A stretch of 64,000 nt of DNA from assembly GCA_003150485.1 (NCBI GenBank), contig QALX01000007.1:186001-250000 (forward strand). The letters run 5' to 3'. Positions within the stretch are counted from its first letter, which is position 1; every line of letters starts with the position of its first letter. The DNA is from Clostridiales bacterium. GTDB taxonomy: Bacteria; Bacillota; Clostridia; Oscillospirales; Oscillospiraceae. The notes beneath the pieces were generated by a model that saw nothing but the letters and a program-made list of their open reading frames with translations, was not told where the DNA came from and did no database searches. Below, piece after piece: positions 8,137-17,023 of this stretch. Both the position numbers and the translations under genes were made by a program.

Positions 8137-9072
8137 TCAAGCGAGGTCCCAGACGGGATCCCAGAGGTGGGGATGGCTGGCAAAGTACTCCCGGGTCTGG
8201 TCGGCGTTGTGCATAACCTCCCGGGTCAGGGCCTGGAAGTCGGGGAACTTCCGCTCCGGGCGCAGGTACTTGTAGAACTCCATGCGCACCTCCTGGCCGT
8301 AGAGGTCACCGTGGTAGTCCAGAATAAACCCCTCCACGGTGACGTGGTTGTCATCCTGCACCGTGGGGCGCACTCCGATGTTGGTGACGGCGTTCTCCAC
8401 CGTGTCACCGATGTGGACCCGGGTGGCGTAGACGCCGTAGGCGGGGACGATCACCCCAGGGGCAAAGGCCAGATTCACCGTGGGGAAGCCCAGGGCACTG
8501 CCCAGCTTCTTCCCCTTCTCCACCCGGTGGGTGAGGATGTGGGGATGGCCCAGCAGCCGGTCCACCTGTTCCATCTCGCCGGCCTGGAGCAGCTCCCGAA
8601 TTTTGGTAGAGTGCACCTGGACGCCGTCCACCTCCACCATGCCGATAATCTTGCAGCCGATGCCCAGCTCCGCACATTTCTGGCGCAGCCGCTCCGGGTT
8701 TCCCTGGCCCCGGGCACCGAAGCGGTTGTCGTCACCGGTGATGACACAGACCGCCCCTAGCTCCCCCACCAGATAGTCCTCGACAAACTCATCCCAGGGC
8801 TGGTGCATCATTTTCTCGTTAAACTCCGCCAGGATCACTTCCTCAATGCCGTAATAGTGCTTCATAATCCACACCCGGTCCTGATTGGAATTGATCATCG
8901 GCACCGGTCGGCCGGTAATGGCCGCGCCGGGATGCCGGTCGAAGGACATAACGCAGGCCTCTGCGTCCAGCCGTTTGGCCTCCTGGACCGTGGCCCGCAT
9001 CAGGGCGCCGTGGCCCAGGTGGACCCCGTCAAAAAAGCCTATGGCTACCACTCGTCTTTTACCATCGCTCAC
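8137..9072 (-). CDS. ribF: Bifunctional riboflavin kinase/FAD synthetase
   Basis: 311 residues; converts riboflavin to FMN and FMN to FAD. The N-terminal nucleotidyltransferase part carries G-F-F-D-G-V-H-L-G-H and G-D-D-N-R-F-G, with an H-S-T-K-I-R signature. The C-terminal flavokinase part (about 180-311) has G-F-P-T-V-N-L and V-T-N-I-G-V-R-P-T. The start is a GTG at 9072 with GAGGTGAG upstream. It follows truB by about 50 bases on the same strand; a truB-ribF pair at the end of the rbfA/infB operon is a common Firmicute arrangement. Confidence 0.96.
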   Translation of the reverse strand: MSDGKRRVVAIGFFDGVHLGHGALMRATVQEAKRLDAEACVMSFDRHPGAAITGRPVPMINSNQDRVWIMKHYYGIEEVILAEFNEKMMHQPWDEFVEDYLVGELGAVCVITGDDNRFGARGQGNPERLRQKCAELGIGCKIIGMVEVDGVQVHSTKIRELLQAGEMEQVDRLLGHPHILTHRVEKGKKLGSALGFPTVNLAFAPGVIVPAYGVYATRVHIGDTVENAVTNIGVRPTVQDDNHVTVEGFILDYHGDLYGQEVRMEFYKYLRPERKFPDFQALTREVMHNADQTREYFASHPHLWDPVWDLA

Positions 9073-9123
9073 GCTCGCTCACCTCGGGATGTTATTTCTT
9101 TATACTCACAAAAAGTACTGTTT

Positions 9124-10008
9124 TCAGCTGGTTTGAACCTCGAAAAAGTTCTTTACCGTTTTCATTTGCCCTGATTCCAGCCGCCCCAGCATCAAAAAGC
9201 CGCCGGCGGCGCCGTAGACCCGGTACAGGCCATCCGTCCCCTCCCAGGGGAACGGGTTGCCGTTGCGGCACAGCTGTTCCGCCCGACCGCCGATGGTCAG
9301 GGCCGGATGGCGGTCAAACAGCCGGTCCACCGGCGTCAGCAGCGCCTGGGCCCGGCCCTCTTCCGCCGCCTGAAGCACCTGCTCCAGGGTGACCGCCTGG
9401 GACAGGGTAAACCCGGCGGCCCGGGTCCGGCGCAGGGCGTCCATGACCCCGCCGCAGCCCAGGACCTGGCCGATATCGTGGCACAGCGTGCGGATATACG
9501 TCCCCTTGGAACAGCCCACCCGGAGGGTGTAGTGCTCCGGCCCCTCCTGGCTGACGATCTCCAGGGCGGAGATGGTCACCGGCCGGGGCTGGCGCTCCAC
9601 CACTTTCCCCTTTCGGGCCAGTTCGTAGAGCTTTTTCCCGTTCCGCTTCAGGGCGGAGTACATGGGCGGCACCTGGAGAATCTCCCCCCGGAACCGGGGC
9701 AGCACCGCCTCCAGCTCCTGCCGGACGCACTCCACCGGGCGCTGGGCCACGATCTGGCCGGTGCTGTCCTGGGTATCGGTCTCCAGCCCCAGCCGCAGAC
9801 CGGCGATATACTCCTTGTCCCCGGACTCGGCGAACTCCACCGCCCGGGTGGCCCGCCCCACAAAAACGGGCAGCACGCCCGTGGCCATGGGGTCCAGGGT
9901 ACCCGCGTGGCCCACCCGCCGCTCGTCCAGCAGCCGGCGCAGCTTGCCGCACACGTCCATGCTGGTCCATCCGGCGGGCTTGTCCATCACGATCATTCCG
10001 TTGGCCAT
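9124..10008 (-). CDS. truB: tRNA pseudouridine(55) synthase
   Basis: 294 residues. The catalytic Asp is in G-H-A-G-T-L-D-P-M-A-T-G. The N-terminal D-K-P-A-G-W-T-S and the later G-T-Y-I-R-T-L-C-H-D-I-G are family signatures. It isomerises U55 in the T-loop of tRNAs. The start ATG has GGGGGAAGG upstream and lies 19 bases from the end of the DUF4375 gene, so it is in the same operon. Confidence 0.96.
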   Translation of the reverse strand: MANGMIVMDKPAGWTSMDVCGKLRRLLDERRVGHAGTLDPMATGVLPVFVGRATRAVEFAESGDKEYIAGLRLGLETDTQDSTGQIVAQRPVECVRQELEAVLPRFRGEILQVPPMYSALKRNGKKLYELARKGKVVERQPRPVTISALEIVSQEGPEHYTLRVGCSKGTYIRTLCHDIGQVLGCGGVMDALRRTRAAGFTLSQAVTLEQVLQAAEEGRAQALLTPVDRLFDRHPALTIGGRAEQLCRNGNPFPWEGTDGLYRVYGAAGGFLMLGRLESGQMKTVKNFFEVQTS

Positions 10009-10026
10009 GACAGCCTTCCCCCTGTT

Positions 10027-10581
10027 CTAGCGTTCAAAGAAGTCCTCCAGGCGCCCGCGGACATAGGCGGCGCAGAGGGCATCCAGCGGTTCCCGCTCAT
10101 AGAGCTGGTAGTAGTCCTCGTCAAAGTCGTCAAAGGGATAGCGCTCGTTCTGGGCGGCAAAATCCTCTGCGCGGTCGATGGCAAAGCTGTCCAGCCGCGT
10201 TATGTCGATCTCGTTTTCGGTCACAAAGTCGTGGAACAGCTTCCGGCAGGACTCCGCCCCGATCTGGGACAGGGCCGCCTCCAGCTCCGGCGCGGTCTCC
10301 CGGCTGGAGTTGACAAAGTACTGGCACAGGCCGCCGTTCTGGACCTCCCGGTCAAAGGCATCCACTGTATAGGCCACCCGCCGGGGGCCTTCTGCCGGGA
10401 CCTCGTCCAGGGCGGCCAGCCGGAAGCAGACGCACGCCCACAGCGCCTCGTCGGACAGCTCCGCGGCCTCCGCCCGGGTCATAGCCCGGCAACGGGCCGC
10501 CTCCTCCAGCTCCGCTTTGGCCTGCATCCCCAGCGCCCGGGCCCGGGCGAAGGATTCCTTAATGGTCTTAATCAGTCCCAT
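10027..10581 (-). CDS. DUF4375 (DMP19-like) protein
   Basis: 184 residues. The central V-Q-N-G-G-L-C-Q-Y-F-V-N-S stretch, followed by an acidic helix and L-F-H-D-F-V, is the DUF4375 signature (N-G-G-F-x-Q-Y-F-x-N). Members of unknown function are small alpha-helical proteins; the DMP19 relative is a DNA mimic in Neisseria. A good AGGAGGG site precedes the start. It is inserted between the DHH phosphoesterase and truB genes with gaps of only 12-19 bases, so it is cotranscribed with translation genes. Confidence 0.8.
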   Translation of the reverse strand: MGLIKTIKESFARARALGMQAKAELEEAARCRAMTRAEAAELSDEALWACVCFRLAALDEVPAEGPRRVAYTVDAFDREVQNGGLCQYFVNSSRETAPELEAALSQIGAESCRKLFHDFVTENEIDITRLDSFAIDRAEDFAAQNERYPFDDFDEDYYQLYEREPLDALCAAYVRGRLEDFFER

Positions 10582-10593
10582 ATGTCCCTCCTG

Positions 10594-11541
10594 TCACCGC
10601 TTCAGCTCCTGAAAAATGGCGTCGCAGACCTGCCTGCGCACCGACTCCTCGGTACCCAGCACGGTGGCCCCGGCGGCTGCCGCGTGGCCGCCGCCCCCCA
10701 GCCGGGCACAGATCCGGTTGGAGTCGGCATACGTATCCACGCTGCGCAGGGACACCTTCCACTCGCCGGGAGTCAGCTCCCGCAGGGTGGCGGCGCAGCC
10801 CACCCCCTCGATGGAGGCGGCAAAGGAGGCCAGCTCCTCGCAGTCCCCCTCGTCGGCTCCTACGCTGGCCTTGTCCGCCAGGGAGATTTTCCCAATGCAC
10901 ACCTGGCCGTCAGCATAGAACTCCTCGCTGCCCAGCACCATGGATTCCAACCGCAGCTGTTTAAAGCTCTTGGTCTGGAAAAAGTGCTTATTCAGCTTGC
11001 GGAAGTCGCCGTACTCCATCAGCGCCGCCGCAATCCGGTGGGTTTCCGAGGTGGTGTTGGAGTAGATGAAGCCGCCGCAGTCGGTGGCAATGGCGATATA
11101 CAGGGCCTTGGCAATCTGCTCGTCCAGCACCCCCAGCTGACGGCAGACTCGGAAGAGAATTTCACCGCAGGCCGAGGCGCCGGTGTCCAGACAGAGCTCC
11201 CGGGCATAGCCGTCGTTGGAGGCGTGGTGGTCAACGCACACCTCTACCCGCCCCCGGTACGCCTGGTGGGCGCCCTGGGGGAGCAGGTTTTCTGTGGCAA
11301 TGTCCACCGCGATCACATGGTCCGGCATATAATCGTCCGGCGCCCAGAGGAAGGTCAGAAACCCCTTGAACTTTTGCAGATCCCCGGGGTTGCGGAGGAG
11401 ATAGGCCGTCTTTCCCAGCTTGTTCAGGGCCAGACAAAGGGCTGAGGCACAGCCCAGGGTGTCTCCGTCCGGCCGGACATGGGTGAGAATTAAAAAGTGA
11501 TTGTTCTGCCGCAGCCACTGGACCAGTGCGTGTTCGGTCAC
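10594..11541 (-). CDS. nrnA: DHH/DHHA1 phosphoesterase (NrnA-type nanoRNase/pAp phosphatase)
   Basis: 315 residues. The DHH domain has R-P-D-G-D-T-L-G and C-V-D-H-H, the metal ligands; the C-terminal DHHA1 domain ends in G-G-G-G-H-A-A-A-A-G. NrnA-type enzymes degrade 2-5 nt RNAs and may dephosphorylate 3'-phosphoadenosine 5'-phosphate. The GTG start overlaps the rbfA stop (GTGA), so translation is coupled. The rbfA-nrnA-truB-ribF order is conserved in Firmicutes. Confidence 0.93.
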   Translation of the reverse strand: MTEHALVQWLRQNNHFLILTHVRPDGDTLGCASALCLALNKLGKTAYLLRNPGDLQKFKGFLTFLWAPDDYMPDHVIAVDIATENLLPQGAHQAYRGRVEVCVDHHASNDGYARELCLDTGASACGEILFRVCRQLGVLDEQIAKALYIAIATDCGGFIYSNTTSETHRIAAALMEYGDFRKLNKHFFQTKSFKQLRLESMVLGSEEFYADGQVCIGKISLADKASVGADEGDCEELASFAASIEGVGCAATLRELTPGEWKVSLRSVDTYADSNRICARLGGGGHAAAAGATVLGTEESVRRQVCDAIFQELKR

Positions 11542-11942
11542 GGCTCCTCGCTCCCTTCTTCCTCAATTTTGGCCTGGGGGTCCGAGCTGGGCCCCACCGG
11601 CTCCGCGTCCCTGATCTCTCCCAGCATCCCGATAATCCGGTTGCCCTGGTCGATGGAGTCGTCCGGGGCGAAGATCAGCTCCGGCGTATACCGCAGCGTC
11701 ATCCGCTGGGCCAGCGCCCGGCGCAGATAGCCGGACGCGGATTTCAGGCCCCGGATCATCCCCGTCTCGTCCCCCTTGTCAAGGGAGCTGACGTATACTT
11801 TGCAGTACCGCAGGTCCGCCGTGGTATCCACCCGGGTGATGGAGATCAGGCCCCGGACCCGGGGGTCCTTCAGCGTGGGGATCAGTTCGGACAGCTCCCG
11901 CTTAATATCATCATTGATGCGTACAATACGATAACCTGCCAT
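11538..11942 (-). CDS. rbfA: 30S ribosome-binding factor A
   Basis: 134 residues with a single KH-like fold. The opening R-I-N-D-D-I-K-R-E-L and the middle L-R-Y-C-K-V-Y-V-S with L-R-x-x-L-A-Q-R-M-T-L-R-Y-T-P-E-L are typical of RbfA, which acts in late 16S 5'-end maturation and cold adaptation. The tail is acidic. It lies 246 bases after infB, with a repeat between. Confidence 0.95.
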   Translation of the reverse strand: MAGYRIVRINDDIKRELSELIPTLKDPRVRGLISITRVDTTADLRYCKVYVSSLDKGDETGMIRGLKSASGYLRRALAQRMTLRYTPELIFAPDDSIDQGNRIIGMLGEIRDAEPVGPSSDPQAKIEEEGSEEP

Positions 11943-11952
11943 TCCGTTTCTC

Positions 11953-12028
11953 CTCTTTCCCCAAAAATCAGCGTTTTTCGGGGAGCCCTTGTTTGATTTT
12001 ACTTCCTCGGGCCAAGTGAATTGGCCCT
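11953..12028. repeat. Intergenic hairpin repeat B, copy 1 (rbfA-infB gap)
   Basis: A palindrome of the form CCAAAAA-TCxGCG-TTTTTCGGGG is followed by TTTTACTTCCTCGGGCCAA and TGAATTGGCCCTGCG. Nearly the same text occurs at 16809-16884 in the nusA-rimP gap, with a partial copy at 16929-16968. Both full copies sit between genes of the same operon. Confidence 0.75.
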
Positions 12029-12188
12029 GCGCCGGTGCATACCGGCATTCTCCCGCGCTGCATACAGAACGGGCGCGCAGCGCGAACCAGCTTTCGGTCT
12101 AGCCCTTTTCGGTGAGACTCCAAATCTATGCCCAGTCGAACTGACACAGAGTGCAAAAGGCCTGTGGGGTTCAGGGACAACGCCCCCG
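12028..12188. repeat. Composite intergenic repeat, copy 3
   Basis: It contains GCCGGTGCATACCGGC, the GAACGGGCGCGCAGCGCGAA block, and the GTGAGACTCCAAATCTATG...GACACAGAGTGCAAAAGGC segment shared with 338-394. It ends next to the infB stop codon and lies inside the infB-rbfA operon. Confidence 0.7.
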
Positions 12189-14639
12189 TTACCGCTCAAT
12201 CTCCTGCATCTCGAAGCACTCAAAGATATCGTCGGGCTTGATGTCGGTGAACTTTTCCAGCGTGATGCCGCACTCGTAGCCGGCTACCACTTCCTTGACG
12301 CTGTCCTTGAAGCGCTGGAGGGAGGCGATCTCGCCCTCGTGGATCACGATGCCGTCCCGGACCAGACGCAGCTGGGCATTCCGGGTGACCCGGCCCTCAG
12401 TGACATAGCAGCCGGCCACGATACCCACGTTGGAGATCTTGTAGACCTTGCGGACCTCCACGCGGCCCAGCTCCACTTCCTTGAACTTGGGGGCCAGCAT
12501 GCCCTTCATGGCGGCCTCGATCTCCTCCATGCACTCGTAGATGACCCGGTACATGCGCATATCCACCTTGTTCCGCTCGGCCAGGCCCTTGGCCACCGGG
12601 TCGGGACGGACGTTGAAGCCCACCACAATGGCGTTGGAGGTGCTGGCCAGCATGATATCGCTCTCGTTAATGGCGCCCACACCGCCGTGGATGACCCGGA
12701 CCCGAACCTCCTCATTGGAGATCTTCTCCAGGTTCTGCTTCACCGCTTCCACGCTGCCCTGGACGTCGGCCTTGACGATGATGTTGAGGTCCTTGACCTC
12801 GCCCTCCTGGATCTGGGAGAACAGATCGTCCAGGCTGACCTTCTTGGCCATGGGGGCGTTGAGGGCGTCCTTCTTCTCCTGCTTGCGCTGCTCCGCCAGC
12901 TCACGTGCCATCCGCTCATCGGCCACGGCGTAGAAGTCGTCGCCTGCGCCGGGGACCTCGCCCATACCGGTGATCTCTACCGGGACGGAGGGGCCTGCGG
13001 TCTTGAGCCGCTTGCCGCGGTAGTCCACCATGGCCCGGACACGGCCCACGGCGGTGCCGGCAATGATGATGTCGCCTTGATTCAAAGTGCCGTTCTGGAC
13101 CAGCAGGGTGGCGATGGGGCCGCGGCCCTTATCCAGCCGGGCCTCGATGACGGCGCCCATGGCGGAACGGTTGGGGTTGGCCTTCAGCTCCCGCATCTCG
13201 GCGGTGAGCAGCACCATCTCCAGCAGTTCGTCAATGCCCTCGCCGGTCTTAGCGGAGATGGGGCAGACAATGGTCTCGCCGCCCCACTCCTCGGGAACCA
13301 GCTCGTATTTTGTCAGCTGCTGTTTGATGTTCTCCGGGTTGGCGCCGGGCAGGTCCATCTTGTTCACCGCCACGATGATGGGAATCTCCGCAGCCTTGGC
13401 GTGGTTGATGGCCTCCACGGTCTGGGGCATAATGCCGTCGTCCGCCGCCACCACCAGGATGGCGATATCGGTGACCATGGCGCCCCGGGCCCGCATGGCG
13501 GTAAAGGCCTCGTGGCCGGGGGTATCCAGGAAGGTGACCGTCTTATCCTTCACATTCACCTGATAGGCGCCGATGGCCTGGGTGATGCCGCCGGCCTCTC
13601 CGGCGGTGACGTTGGAGGAACGGATTTTATCCAGCAGAGAGGTCTTGCCGTGGTCCACATGGCCCATGACCACGATGACCGGCGGACGGGACACCAGATC
13701 CTCTTCCCTGTCCTCGGCGGTGTCGATGAGTTTCTCCTCGATGGTGACAACCACTTCCTTCTCCACCTTGCAGCCCAGTTCCATGGCCACCAGGGCGGCG
13801 GTATCGTAGTCGATCACGTCGGACATGGAGGCCATAACCCCCATCTTCATCAGGTTTTTCACCACAACTGCGCCGGTTTTCTTCATCCGGCTGGCCAGCT
13901 CGCCCACGGTGATCTCGTCGGGGATCTGGACCTTCACCGGGGCCTTCCGGGCGGCCTCCTGCTGGAGCCGGCGCATCTTCTGAGCCTGCTCCTCCTGGCG
14001 GCGCTTGGCGGACTGCTTGCCGGAGCGCTGCTGCTGGTTGCGGCGGGAGTTGATCTTCTGTTTGCCGTGCTCCATCTTCTCCACGCTGTCCGGGGTCAGT
14101 TCGTCCAGATGGGCATCGTACCGGTCCAGGTTCACATCCACGCTGCTGCGGGTGTTGACCACCTTCTTCTGGGGCACACGGCTGGCAGGCTTCTGTTCCC
14201 CGCCCTGGGCGGCCGGGGCGCCCTGGCCCTGCTGTTTCTGGGACTGGGCCGGCGCTTTCTCCCGGGCGCCGCCCTTGGCGGCAGGCGCAGCGCCGGTCTG
14301 GTTCCTGGCGCCGGGCTTCCGGTCGCTCTGGTTCCGCCGGTCCTTACCGGCGGCGCTGTTCTGGCCCTTCTCCTTGGGCGCGGTCTTGGGCTTCGCGCCG
14401 CCTTTGGGCTCGTGGTAGGTCTCGCTGAACACCTCTTCCAGATCCTTGATCTGGTTATTCTGGGTCAGGTAGTCAAAGACAATGGAGAGCTCCCGATCAC
14501 TGAGTACCGCCATATGGCTGGACGGGGTCTCGGCGTACTTGGTCAGAATCTCCATGACCTTCTTGGAGCCTACTGCCTTGCCGTTGACCTTAAAGTCCTT
14601 GGCCAGCTCGTGCACTCGATATTTGTTCTCAAAACTCAA
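12189..14639 (-). CDS. infB: Translation initiation factor IF-2
   Basis: About 816 residues; delivers initiator fMet-tRNA to the 30S subunit. The IF2-N segment (Y-R-V-H-E-L-A-K-D-F) opens the protein. Then comes a long Lys/Gln/Ala-rich linker, a second IF2-N-like segment (V-G-E-L-A-S-R-M-K), and the GTPase with G-H-V-D-H-G-K-T, D-T-P-G-H-E-A-F and N-K-M-D. Two beta barrels follow. I place the start at the TTG at 14639, because AGGAGG lies 8 bases before it; the GTG at 14648 overlaps that site. Confidence 0.96.
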   Translation of the reverse strand: MSFENKYRVHELAKDFKVNGKAVGSKKVMEILTKYAETPSSHMAVLSDRELSIVFDYLTQNNQIKDLEEVFSETYHEPKGGAKPKTAPKEKGQNSAAGKDRRNQSDRKPGARNQTGAAPAAKGGAREKAPAQSQKQQGQGAPAAQGGEQKPASRVPQKKVVNTRSSVDVNLDRYDAHLDELTPDSVEKMEHGKQKINSRRNQQQRSGKQSAKRRQEEQAQKMRRLQQEAARKAPVKVQIPDEITVGELASRMKKTGAVVVKNLMKMGVMASMSDVIDYDTAALVAMELGCKVEKEVVVTIEEKLIDTAEDREEDLVSRPPVIVVMGHVDHGKTSLLDKIRSSNVTAGEAGGITQAIGAYQVNVKDKTVTFLDTPGHEAFTAMRARGAMVTDIAILVVAADDGIMPQTVEAINHAKAAEIPIIVAVNKMDLPGANPENIKQQLTKYELVPEEWGGETIVCPISAKTGEGIDELLEMVLLTAEMRELKANPNRSAMGAVIEARLDKGRGPIATLLVQNGTLNQGDIIIAGTAVGRVRAMVDYRGKRLKTAGPSVPVEITGMGEVPGAGDDFYAVADERMARELAEQRKQEKKDALNAPMAKKVSLDDLFSQIQEGEVKDLNIIVKADVQGSVEAVKQNLEKISNEEVRVRVIHGGVGAINESDIMLASTSNAIVVGFNVRPDPVAKGLAERNKVDMRMYRVIYECMEEIEAAMKGMLAPKFKEVELGRVEVRKVYKISNVGIVAGCYVTEGRVTRNAQLRLVRDGIVIHEGEIASLQRFKDSVKEVVAGYECGITLEKFTDIKPDDIFECFEMQEIER

Positions 14640-14746
14640 ATCAGCCACCTCCTACAATTCCACAGGAAGGGCGTCCACTGCCCCGGCGCCGTGATCGCTT
14701 CACCGTCTCAGACGGCCGCCCCTTCCTGAACTGTTCCTGTTGTATT

Positions 14747-15136
14747 TCATCGTTTCCGCGGTTTCTCTTTTTTGCGGCGCAAGCGCTTGGCCTGTTTCCG
14801 GGCCAGCTCCGCCGCGATCTCCTGGTACTCCGGGTTCTGCTCCGCCAGCAGCGCGCCGATCCGGGCGGCAAAGCCGCCTTCCAGCACCGCAGCCACCGCG
14901 CAGCTGCCTTTGCCCAGCGCGCCGCCGATGGCCTCCTTGCCGGCAGGTACCGTCAGCACCGGCAGCCGTCCGGCGGACAGATTCCGCGCCTTGCGCACCG
15001 TGCCCTCGGCGGCGTCCTCCGCCACCAGCAGCAGGCGCGCCCGGTGGGTGCTCACCGCATCGGCTACCACTTCTTCACCGGCCACCAGGCCCCGGGCCCG
15101 CAGGGCCAGGCCCATCAGCTGTAATACGTCACTCAT
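14747..15136 (-). CDS. ylxQ: L7Ae-like K-turn protein (YlxQ family)
   Basis: About 129 residues. The L7Ae/L30e fold is shown by L-G-L-A-L-R-A-R-G-L-V-x-G near the start and a central L-L-L-V-A-E-D-A stretch. The C-terminal tail is strongly basic. The ATG at 15136 overlaps the end of the preceding rnpM gene by 8 bases, so it is the better start than the upstream in-frame ATG at 15166. Standard member of the nusA-rnpM-ylxQ-infB operon; probably binds kink-turn RNA. Confidence 0.9.
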   Translation of the reverse strand: MSDVLQLMGLALRARGLVAGEEVVADAVSTHRARLLLVAEDAAEGTVRKARNLSAGRLPVLTVPAGKEAIGGALGKGSCAVAAVLEGGFAARIGALLAEQNPEYQEIAAELARKQAKRLRRKKEKPRKR

Positions 15137-15398
15137 CGCCCCGCTCCATCTGTGCTTCCAGCGCATCGTAGACCTGGGCAGGCAGCTGGGCGCTGAAGGC
15201 CCGCTCCAGAGCCCGGCTCTTCCGGACCCGTTTTAAGCACTCCGGGGCAGGACACACATAGGCGCCCCGGCCGGGCTTCTTGCCCCGGAAGTCCAGGGAG
15301 ATCTCCCCCTCGGGGGAGCGGACCACCCGGATCAGCTCCCGCTTGGGCTTCATCTCCCGGCAGCCCAGGCATTGGCGCATGGGGATTTTCTTCGGCAT
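15129..15398 (-). CDS. rnpM: YlxR family, RNase P modulator RnpM
   Basis: 89 residues with the invariant Cys-x-x-Cys signature near the start (Q-C-L-G-C-R-E) and the G-R-G-A-Y-V-C core. YlxR proteins bind RNA; RnpM in Bacillus binds RNase P RNA and dampens its activity. Located between nusA and ylxQ as in most Firmicutes, with an 8-base overlap to ylxQ. Confidence 0.93.
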   Translation of the reverse strand: MPKKIPMRQCLGCREMKPKRELIRVVRSPEGEISLDFRGKKPGRGAYVCPAPECLKRVRKSRALERAFSAQLPAQVYDALEAQMERGDE

Positions 15399-15432
15399 AC
15401 TATGCTCCTTTCCTCACGCTGGGAGGCATGGC

Positions 15433-16785
15433 TTACAGTACCTCCGGCTCGGCTTCCTCAGCCGCTTCACCGGCGGAAGGCGCTTCCTGGGCCTCCTCCG
15501 GGTTTTCCACAGTTTCCGCACCGCTTTCCACAGCCTCCGCCGCATCCGCTGCGTCGGGTTCCGCAGATTCGTCAGGCGTTTCCGTCGCTTCCTCTGCATC
15601 GGCCTCCGCCGCATCTTCCGTCTCCGGGGCCGCGCCGTCGAACAGGTCGTCCTCGTCCTCAAACAGGCCCAGGTCCTCGTCCTCCTCGTCGGCGTTGGAC
15701 TCGCTCTTGATGTCGATCTTATAGCCGGTGAGCTTGGCGGCCAGGCGGGCGTTCTGGCCCTCCTTGCCGATGGCCAGGGAGAGCTGGTCGTCGGGAACCA
15801 CCACCCGGCAGGTCTTCTCCTCCTCGTTGCAGCGCACGTCGATAACGTCCGCCGGGGACAGGGCGGCGCTGATAAACTCCGCCGGGTCCTCGCTGTACTT
15901 GATGATGTCCACCTTTTCTCCGTGGAGCTCATCCACGATGGTGTTGACCCGGGCGCCCCGGGCGCCGACGCAGGCGCCGATGGGGTCCACTTCCTCGTCG
16001 TTGGACCAGACCGCCATCTTGGTGCGGCTGCCGGCCTCCCGGGCAATGGAGCGGATCTCCACCACGCCGTCGTAGATTTCCGGCACTTCCATCTCGAACA
16101 GGCGGCGGACCAGGCCGTAATGGGTCCGGGAAATCAGCACCTGGGTACCCCGGGTGCCCCGGCGGACCTCCACCACGTAGACCTTGATCCGGTCGCCCTC
16201 CCGGTAGCTCTCGCCGGGGACCTGCTCCTTGGCGGTGAGCAGCGCTTCGGTGCTCTCCCGGCCGGAGCCGATCTTCACGTGGAGCGCCCCGCTGCGGGGG
16301 TCGGTGCGGGTGACCATGCCGGTAATCAGCTCCTGGGTCTTGCCCACAAACTCCTCGTAGACCATGTTGCGCTCCGCCTCCCGGATGCCCTGGATAATCA
16401 CCTGGCGTGCGGTCTGGGCGGCGATGCGGCCGAAGTTCTTGGGTTTCAGCTCGCTGCTCACCACGTCCCCCAGCTGCACTGCGGGCAGGAAGCGCCGGGC
16501 CTCCTCCAGCGAGATCTCCGTATCCGGGTTGGTCACTTCCTCCACCACGTCCCGGCGGACAATGATCCGCACCGAGTTCTTCTCCGGGTCCGTGAGCACT
16601 ACGATGTTTTCCTCCGCGCCCTCGTGGTCCCGCTTGTAGGCGGACACCAGGGCCTGGGTGATCTTCTCCATCATATATGCTTTGGAAATGCCTTTTTCCT
16701 GTTCAATCATGTCCAGGGCCGTAAAAAATTCTTTTGCTTCCTCCTCCGGAGTCGGTCCTTTCTTCTTTGTGGTTCTTCTGGCCAT
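15433..16785 (-). CDS. nusA: Transcription termination/antitermination factor NusA
   Basis: 450 residues: an N-terminal RNA-polymerase-binding domain (about 1-130), an S1 domain, then two KH domains including G-A-C-V-G-A-R-G-A-R-V and E-G-Q-N-A-R-L-A-A-K-L-T-G. The last 85 residues are almost wholly Glu, Asp and Ala, an acidic tail longer than usual. The ATG at 16785 has AAGGAGTG upstream. Second gene of the rimP operon, but separated from rimP by 238 bases of repeats. Confidence 0.96.
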   Translation of the reverse strand: MARRTTKKKGPTPEEEAKEFFTALDMIEQEKGISKAYMMEKITQALVSAYKRDHEGAEENIVVLTDPEKNSVRIIVRRDVVEEVTNPDTEISLEEARRFLPAVQLGDVVSSELKPKNFGRIAAQTARQVIIQGIREAERNMVYEEFVGKTQELITGMVTRTDPRSGALHVKIGSGRESTEALLTAKEQVPGESYREGDRIKVYVVEVRRGTRGTQVLISRTHYGLVRRLFEMEVPEIYDGVVEIRSIAREAGSRTKMAVWSNDEEVDPIGACVGARGARVNTIVDELHGEKVDIIKYSEDPAEFISAALSPADVIDVRCNEEEKTCRVVVPDDQLSLAIGKEGQNARLAAKLTGYKIDIKSESNADEEDEDLGLFEDEDDLFDGAAPETEDAAEADAEEATETPDESAEPDAADAAEAVESGAETVENPEEAQEAPSAGEAAEEAEPEVL

Positions 16786-16808
16786 GTCACAGCTTCACTC
16801 CTTATCTA

Positions 16809-16968
16809 GTCCCAAAAAATCTGCGATTTTTTGGGAACCCTTTTTCATTTTACTTCCTCGGGCCAACTGAATTGGCCCTGCGGCGAGATTTTTCTCCGAA
16901 AAATGCTCGGGCGCCGGACTCCCGGCGGAAAATCTGCGTTTTTTGGGGAACCCTATTTCATTTTACCT
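16809..16968. repeat. Intergenic hairpin repeat B, copies 2 and 3 (nusA-rimP gap)
   Basis: 16809-16884 repeats the 11953-12028 text almost base for base. 16929-16968 is a third, shorter copy of the hairpin part. The stem CCAAAAAATC/GATTTTTTGG is terminator-like but lies inside an operon, so it may tune rather than end transcription. Confidence 0.75.
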
Positions 16969-17023
16969 TAAAATCCGCTCAATTCGTTACGCACTGTGCC
17001 CATTAAGACGAGCACAGCCTATT

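Noticed and set aside
9307..11445. Long open frame on the plus strand opposite truB, the DUF4375 gene and nrnA
   Set aside because: It is a high-GC antisense artefact: repetitive Gly/Leu/His composition, no ribosome site, and fully covered by well-supported genes on the other strand. The same applies to 12021-14729, 15280-16809, 17740-20175, 22891-25110, 25365-27353 and 27502-29667.
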